NCBI RefSeq assembly: GCF_932294415.1
Contig: NC_065539.1
Location: 31,622,001 to 31,686,000 of the forward strand
Length of the DNA: 64,000 nucleotides
Direction: 5' to 3'
DNA from: Quercus robur
Taxonomy: Eukaryota > Streptophyta > Magnoliopsida > Fagales > Fagaceae
This document shows positions 57,195 through 64,000 of this stretch, in pieces. Made by a program: the position numbers and the translations under genes. The notes under the pieces were generated by a model. The model did not search any database, was not told where the DNA came from, and saw only the letters and a list, made by a program, of their open reading frames with translations. The first letter of the stretch is position 1. The number at the start of each line of letters is the position of its first letter.

Positions 57195-58730
57195 TATTAT
57201 TTTGGACTAGGTAAATAGGGGGTTAAGATAATTTTTTTTACTAAAAAAAAATCACCATGTAATACGTAGAGGATCAGCCATGTTTGCCAATTGTAGAGAG
57301 CATTAGAAGGCACTCCCCAATGCTTCTGTTCCCAGTCCATCTTTGCATAGAAAATAGTCTCCTTTCGGTCAACTAAAACCAGGATTTGCCATTCTTTACC
57401 TTTACTAAAACTTTTCCAAGGGCTCACATTATCCTGATTGGTATTTGCTGGTCGGCTGCTCTTGCACTCTTGGTGACATTAATCATCATTCCTTCAAACT
57501 GTGCTTTGTTGCGACATTTCCAAATAGTCTAAGAGTACAGCTGCAAAATTTACAGTGACAGACAGTAACGAAACCAGGATTTAAATTTGGAGGGCAAAGT
57601 ATAAACCAAAAAGAAGCTTTAATGATGTTGATATTTGCGGACCAAATAAAGGATAAGCATTATAACCTCATATTTGCATATGCAATCTGGGATCACACTC
57701 CAATGAACTAATATCAATTTTGTTGATTTTTTTTATGCTTTGTTTGAGGATTTTCAAAAATTCCATCAATACTAAGGTTGACAACCCTATGTAATCAATA
57801 ATGCCTTTTGAATTATTTGTATTTTTTCTTTTGAAAATATAAAGAATTGTAGTTAACTTTTCCATGATCGGACAAATCAAATAAGTTATATTAATAATAG
57901 GAATTTATATTACATAATAATCCGAATATGTAAAAAGTAATGTTTTCAATTTTTAATTTCTTTAATTTGAATATGTTTCACTACTTCCATATGTTATAAC
58001 AGTTCTATTATGCCAAGATTACTTACTAAAAAAATAAAAATAAAAAAGAGAGGGAAACTGCCCCGCACAAGCCGTAACAAAATAATATTAATAATTTGTT
58101 GACACAATAAAATTATTACTAATAACTCATTGGCACAACAAATCAACAAGTTAATCGTAGGTTCACACCTATAGAAGCACAGACAAATTCAAGTCACGCC
58201 AATTTCAATATGGTGTTCACTATATTGTATCCCACTACCCATACTTTCCATTAAGTATCTAACACAAATAACACACTAATGCTTCTTTTTTGAATAAATC
58301 TAACTCGGGAACACACATTAACATATCACTAATAAGTTATCAAATACTCTCTCTCTCTCTCAATTTGACCTTCACCTTTGTGTGTGAAGCGATCAATGAG
58401 GGTGTCTTGGTGTGGGTGGTTTTAGGGTTTCTCTACAATGATTGGAGATATAAAAAGAGTGTTGAGCGTGAGAAACAAAGAGAAAAGAGGAGGCAGCCTA
58501 AACAAGAGAAAAAAAAAGAGACAAATTTGATGGAGGCTAAAGAGCATAACGTGAAGGAGAAGACCAATTGCATAGAATGACATGCTTCTGATATCTAAGT
58601 TTTTCTACTACTCTTTATTTCTTTTTATTCATATTCTTCCATGTATCATGATTCCATGCAAGGCTAAAAATATCAATTAAGTTTGAGAATGAAGCCTTGT
58701 CAATGAGTAACGACATATATTTATGAGGTT
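57195..58730. other. Intergenic; right part may be an altered LTR
   Basis: No supported gene. 58290-58580 is an open lysine/glutamate-rich frame without a recognisable domain. The last bases before 58738 (GAGGTTCCTAACA) equal the end of the LTR at 59782-60157, but the rest of this region does not align with that LTR. Confidence 0.4.
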
Positions 58731-58737
58731 CCTAACA

Positions 58738-60157
58738 AGTGGTATCAGAGCTGTCGATCTTGAGACGGGTGAATATGACTAACAAGAAATCTTGAAGGAC
58801 TTACAAAAAATGGTGAATGAAGTTTTATAGAAAGTCAAGGCCTTAGCTGAATCTAAAAGGGCCATGAAGGAAGAGCTCTCAAGATTACAAAAGGATCTTG
58901 AGAACATGACAGAAGATGAGTTACAATCTCTTGATACAATGGAACTCGAAGAACAAATTAAGTTCCAAGAATCTATTGTTGTTGTTGCAAGCCGGGACGT
59001 TGATTTTTGTGTCAAAGTAGATGATGATATCCACGTACACGCTGCCTTGAAGTTCAATCCAAAGAACCAACAAAGAAGGTGATGATGATCCAAGATTCTA
59101 CAATGCATAAAGTTGTTGCTGTTGGTGTGGATACAAGTGATCCAATGGTTTTTGATTGTGGCCAAACTCGTACTTCAACAGATGGGGCTGTTCATGTAAT
59201 CAAGAATGAAGGCATGAAATTAATAGCCACTAACATTGGTGGTAATGCAAGTGAATTTGAATTAGATGATTCTTTTCTTAGTGGTTGTAGTGGGATAAAT
59301 GATGGATTCTATAATCAAGTTGATCATAATTTTTATAAGGACTTGGGTGTGAGTTGGGATCTTAAAGGTTGTGAAGATATATAAATTGCTCTCAAGAAAA
59401 TCTCTCTATCCTAAATATCAGCTTCATGGGAATGTGATCAGTTGGACCCGTTTATTACATTATTTGCAGTTTGTGGACTATCATCTCCTTACCCACGTGA
59501 GTTGCGTGGGTGGTCATATGTTTGGATGTTTATGATTAGAGACTTGGTATTTGATAGAAAGAAAGGCCACAACATATAGATTTCTTGGTGCTCCTTTGCT
59601 GATCTATTTAATGATGAGATCTACATGCTCAAGTTATGGATTGTGACAAGGTGCTTGGAAGTAGTTGGAGTGTTCAATGTTCAAGATGCTTTGGAGTATT
59701 GGGTTAGTGGCCGGTTTCCCCTCATGAAGATGTCAACTATAACAACACCTTGTGGGAAAGGTGTTTTGAAGGAGGGGGAAATGTTAGGAACCCACATTTG
59801 AGTATAGAATGCATTTAGTTAGTTAGTTGGTTAGTTACAATCTCAAGCATGTTAATCACATTTAACACATGTTGGAATTATTAATGCACATAGGGAATAA
59901 TAGGACTATTAGAATAAGGCTATGTGGACCAATATAATAGTTTCATGGTTCTATAAATACCTACTTGTAATCATATTTCCATCATTGAAGAATAAACCAA
60001 TTGATTGCTTAGAGTATTTCCTCTCTTTCTCTCTCTCTCTCTCTTAATATTTCTCTATGGAGGGTGACTATCTCAAATTAAGTAAATTTCCTTCAATTCT
60101 CATCAATTCCCCTATAATTCCTATCCTTCCCCATTAGGAACCACCGGGTTCCTAACA
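58738..60157 (+). mobile_element. Non-autonomous LTR retrotransposon (internal part and 3' LTR)
   Basis: PBS TGGTATCAGAGC (58740-58751, tRNA-iMet) follows an LTR-like end CCTAACA. The internal ~1030 bp holds a degenerate frame: 58864-59082 with a Glu/Lys-rich coiled segment (MKEELSRLQKDLENMTEDEL), then 59079-59384. Polypurine tract GGAGGGGGAA (59771-59780). The 3' LTR is 59782-60157 with perfect 12-bp ends TGTTAGGAACCC/GGGTTCCTAACA (at the right end preceded by ACC) and a TATA at about 59951. No protease, RT or integrase. Confidence 0.7.
59782..60157 (+). repeat. 3' LTR of the non-autonomous element
   Basis: 376 bp with matching inverted ends, CTATAAATACC promoter word, and a (CT)n near 60020-60044. 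Directly preceded by the polypurine tract. Confidence 0.75.
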
Positions 60158-60651
60158 TTTGATTTTATCCATATTGATGTTTTCTTTAACGATTATATTG
60201 TTTTTGCTTCACATTAATTGATGAAGATGAAATTCTAGATATGAGTTCAATCATGTTTTTCTCATGATGTAGGATCATCTTAATTGATTGAATGCTTGGT
60301 TTCTATTGTTCATTTTAAATTGGATATCACTTGTGGTTTGATTCTAATAAATACAATTGATGATTTGGTTCAAAACTTTTAAGCGAAAAAGAGCATGCTT
60401 TAGATTTTTGAAAGGGTTTCAAAGATGATATATGTCGTGCTAATAGGGTTGATTTCTAGATTATTATGTAGGAATTTAGAAAATAAAATAAAATAAAATA
60501 AAACAACAACAAAAATGATCATGAATGTATGTTGTGAATTAATATGGTGTGACTAAATGTGATCAACCTATTTTGATCCGACCGATTCTTTCAATTTGGG
60601 CCATCATTGATCCTCTCTTTCTCTCTCTAGCCAAATCTCCATGGTTAAGCT
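60158..60651. other. Intergenic, no gene seen
   Basis: Contains an (AAAAT)n stretch at 60481-60502. No supported feature. Confidence 0.4.
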
Positions 60652-62656
60652 TGTTGATGCCCATTTTGACAAGGAGGCCCAATAGCAGGAAGAAGCCTAA
60701 CAATATGGGAGAAAAAGAGTTAGTAAACTGAGAAGAAAACCATTAAACCTGAGTGGCAGGAATAATGGACCATAGGCCTAAAAAATAGCAAAAGGGCCTC
60801 AAAGAAAGCAAGCGGGCCCAAAGGAGGCCAAAGAAAGAAGTAGTAAACCCATGGGCATTATGAGAAATAGAAAGCAAGCACGAATGGGCCAAATAGGCCC
60901 AAAGTAATGAATTAAGTGAGTAAGGGGTTGGTGGAAAAGCCCATAAACCCTAAAAGTAAAGGATATGGTAATTTGGGCTAGGGAAGCCCAAAAGACTTAG
61001 CAAAAACCCATGGGAATGAAGAATTAGAATAGGCCGAGGATGCCCAAGGAAATGAAATAGGCCAAGGAAACCCGGAAGTGATGAAACGGGTCAAAGAGGT
61101 CCAAAACAACATGAATACTAACCTAATGATAATACCGGGCCACTGGAATTAAGCAAGGGGAAAACATACAGTAGACCCAAAAGAGGCCCAACAGGCACGA
61201 GTCAAATAATAGCATGGCAAGAATAACATAATGGCATGGTAGAAATGCTAATAGACTAGCAAAAGGGGTAAAGAATGAATTAGAAAAGGAAAAGCCCACA
61301 ATCAAGCAAGGCCCAGCCCAAGAGGGAAGTAAGACATAAAGAACAAAAACTAAGAGACTTATTCACGCCACAAGAGGTCAAGAATAAGCAGCAGAATGTG
61401 CAGACGAGCCTTCAGGTCATGGTAAACACATAAACAGTAGAAAAGCTATGGACACACATGGACACATGGAAGTGGAGCACGCATAAGGTTCAGGCACCAC
61501 TAACTTGTACCTAGCCAATACAGGAGTGGTGGGCCATGGATTAGAGATAAGATAGGGTATGGTCTGGCGGTGGGGAGAAGGGGAGAGCCTATTCTAGGGT
61601 TCCCCTTTAACTCTTTTGGGGGAAATGTCTTGTTGGGATGACATACCACCCAAAAGAGGGAAAGATGAGTTGGAATCACTAGGTGCATGCCATGAGGAAT
61701 AGTGAGAGAGAATGCCCACCCTCATTCGGATGGGAATGCCACGATGAGCAAGCAAACAAAATAAGACTTTTTGTCTGGGAATGGGATGTGGCACGGCCAG
61801 CACAGGTAAGTGGTGGTGGCTGGGCAGCTGACAAACCAGTGGGTGGTCTGGGAAGGACACCTACACCAAGACAAAAGTGGTTAAGGGGTAAAATAGTAAA
61901 AAACCAATCATGGCAGGCAGTATAAAAGGGGCTCAGTCGTGCTCAGTAAAGGGAGACAGAACAACATCACAGAGAACAACGGAACAAGAAAGTAAAAATA
62001 GAGTAGAAAACTTAGAAAGGAAAAAGAGTTAGAGAGAAAAACAGAGAATAGGCAAGAGTGTGATAGTAGGCATGAACTAATAGGCTAATCATTTCTCTCC
62101 CTCTAAAAGCCTACCCTCTAGTAAGGATTAAGAAATTTGAGGATAAGCCATTTAGGCCCATTCTCTCAAAATGGGTAATTTTCGTGATAGGATCTTCCTG
62201 TGGGATTGCCCACATTGAAGAGTGGTTCCCTTCCTGGACTAAACTCCGTAGGGAAATCAAGCATGACAGACTAACCATTCTTCTTTCCATTTTATTGATT
62301 AAGCATCGATGTTATTTCTATTTCTTTATTATTGCCATCTTATTTATGTGCATTTATATTGATGCATTATCTCCTCCTTTATTAAAATCATGATTTGGTA
62401 TTTCCTGTTTTCTGGCTGACAGTAAGCATTTTCCTTTTGTTGTTGTTATATTATACCTGCCTGTCATAACTCTTTTGTAACAGTTTCCTCTGTCATGGGC
62501 ATGTGACCAAAGTTTTAGCAAAGGGGCTTTAGTTTGTGCACAAGTCGGCTTGGAGAGTGTTGTAGTCAAGTCAGTCCTGACTTCCTATCCAGAACCATTG
62601 GGCCATAGCGTGGCAAGAGGTAGCCCAGCCTGCAGTTGCAAAAAAGGCCCACCACA
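60652..62656 (+). mobile_element. Solo LTR, family C copy 2 (2.0 kb)
   Basis: Ends are TGTTGATGCCC and GGCCCACCACA. The exact target duplication AAGCT lies at 60647-60651 and 62657-62661. TATA TATAAAAGG at 61921-61929. Collinear with 27694-29637: 'ggcaggaataatggac', 'gggatgacataccacccaaaaga', 'tagtttgtgcacaagtcggct'. No internal domain, so a recombined solo LTR. Confidence 0.88.
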
Positions 62657-62900
62657 AAGCTTGAACCTCCATGACTGATCATCTTCAAGCTCTACTTTCC
62701 ACAACTTTTCACCAATTGCTATTAGCGACAAGCATTACTACTATAGCCCTCTGTTCACCAAATTTGGTGTTTTCACAGTCATGGTTCTCACCTTTATTTG
62801 ATTTGCTCCCCAGATTTGGTGGATTTGGAATTTTGTTAATGGCAAATGCATATTTGAATCATTTCGAAGGGAGGTGTTACTGGGTATGCTTTGTGAATGA

Positions 62901-63022
62901 AATTGAAACATATTTGCTTTACACATTTTGATGGGCTCGGTGTGAAGTGATTTTTGTTGTGAACAAAATTGAAACATATTTGCTTGACACATTTTGATGG
63001 GCTCGGTCTGACGTGATTTTTG
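62901..63022. repeat. 66-bp tandem duplication
   Basis: AATTGAAACATATTTGCTT.ACACATTTTGATGGGCTCGGT recurs 66 bp later with few changes. Confidence 0.75.
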
Positions 63023-63244
63023 TCTAAATTAAATCAACCACACTAGTCGATATGTGGTTCTCAAAAAAAAAAAAAAAATGATCTTTGATTCGTATGTCGT
63101 CATCAACAACCAAGAGAGTGCAAGTGATCAACTCGACTTCAATCAATATCTTCAATTCCAATTGGAACCTACACACCTCTAGGCACTACATGTTTGGAAA
63201 CTTGACTCCAACCATCAATAAGAATATGACATTAGTCCTTGTTA

Positions 63245-63303
63245 TGTGCAATGCATATGACTCACTTAACCCAACCAACCAAGTGAGTCATGCACATTGC
63301 ACA
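63245..63303. repeat. Hairpin with 23-nt arms
   Basis: TGTGCAATGCATATGACTCACTT (63245-63267) pairs with 63281-63303 with about three mismatches around a 13-nt loop. It may be a small foldback; the size also fits a miRNA-like stem, but nothing shows expression. Confidence 0.55.
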
Positions 63304-64000
63304 CGACAAAACACATCATCTTTTTATTAGTAGTTATAGCCAAACCTTTTCCTTCCAATCATATTTCCCCTTCAACATATAGCGAATGTTAGACTGAGTT
63401 CTATTTAAGTAAACAGTATATTATATAAAAGCAATCTTTGGAATTAAGAAAGTGAAATTATAGACATTAAGTATGACTCCCCAATTTCACTTCTGGCCAT
63501 TTTTTCCAACCTGCTAGGAAAAAAAAAATTTGAGAGAGAGAGAGAGATGTGCAAAGGAGCAGGAGAAGATCACTGGTAGTGAGGTGCCATACATCTATTT
63601 ATTTTCAGGTGAAAAAAAAAAAAAAAAAAAGGAAGACAATCAAAAAGCATAACGAGTAAATAGCCTTGTAGCTCAATAGTGTCCCGAAGCCACACATTTA
63701 TTTATTTCCAAGTGAATCGAGGAAAAAAAATCAACACAACCATAAAATACCAAGGGTCCAAAAAGTATGATTATATTGTGAGCCCTAGTTCGCAAATCTT
63801 AAAAAAATGAGGGCACAATCGTAGTGGCTTGAGGTTAAAAATGGCATTCACGCTAGAAGATATAGGTTTGTGGATCCAAATCAATTGATATAACATATGA
63901 CATTGTTTTGTGCATTCATCATCTATACTAACACTGCCATATTCTGTAACCAAAAAGTCACTGCTACATCATGACATGTGATGTGATGAGACATTTATTG

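Larger units (their letters stand above)
62662..64000. other. Gene-free right end
   Basis: Open frames (for example 62671-62931) show no domain. Contents: a 66-bp tandem duplication at 62901-63022, a hairpin at 63245-63303, a (GA)n at 63532-63545, and A-runs at 63063 and 63613. Confidence 0.4.

Overview
The window is nuclear DNA of a dicot plant, most likely a woody one. It is AT-rich, has GT-AG introns and long intergenic spaces, and carries TDIF-type CLE and plastid pTAC5-type genes. The repeat families remind me of Fagales trees, but that is from memory and no search was run. Most of the 64 kb is transposable-element DNA at several nesting depths. I can support only three host genes.

Layout. 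1-9310 is a minus-strand Ty3/gypsy element of Tat type. It runs off the left edge, is full of stops and has lost its reverse transcriptase by internal deletion. Between its integrase and the missing 3' LTR it carries an antisense plus-strand coiled-coil gene and an 8 x 70 bp minisatellite. Two solo LTRs with exact 5-bp target duplications sit inside it, and the element itself lies in a hAT-like fragment. A third solo LTR (9801-10889) and a small hAT-like element follow. Host gene 1 (13151-13450, minus) encodes a TDIF/CLE41-44-like peptide precursor. 13.7-32.5 kb has no host gene. It holds a LINE ORF1 relic, a Tourist-like MITE nested in another, a dimeric retroposon, inverted-repeat elements, and a Mutator-like element with a 9-bp duplication whose terminal repeat is split by a 1.94-kb solo LTR.

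Host gene 2 (32798-39067, plus) has 11 exons and encodes a 375-residue type I membrane protein of an uncharacterised plant family (DUF7794). Its introns contain SINE pieces, a 58-bp micro-retroposon and a complete TRIM with PBS, polypurine tract and target duplication. 39.7-46.5 kb holds a short pararetrovirus-like RT scrap, a second Tat-like element fragment with LTR, PBS and gag, and LINE ORF1 and RNase H relics.

Host gene 3 (48334-55092, plus) has 6 exons and encodes a 365-residue pTAC5-like plastid protein with a coiled coil, a peptidoglycan-binding-like fold and a four-CxxC DnaJ-type zinc finger. Its introns hold MITEs, a SINE and Copia gag/protease debris. A 1.8-kb Mutator-like element with ~200-bp terminal repeats starts 293 bp after its stop. 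The right end has a non-autonomous LTR element (58.7-60.2 kb), a second 2-kb solo LTR of the same family as the one at 27.7 kb, and gene-free sequence to the edge.

The three host genes are not functionally linked: vascular peptide signalling, an endomembrane protein of unknown role, and plastid transcription. The strongest signals for a second look are the TDIF-like peptide with Glu at position 10, the antisense gene in the Tat element, and the array of short palindromes inside the 26.8-kb Mutator-like element. I saw no tRNA, rRNA or CRISPR.
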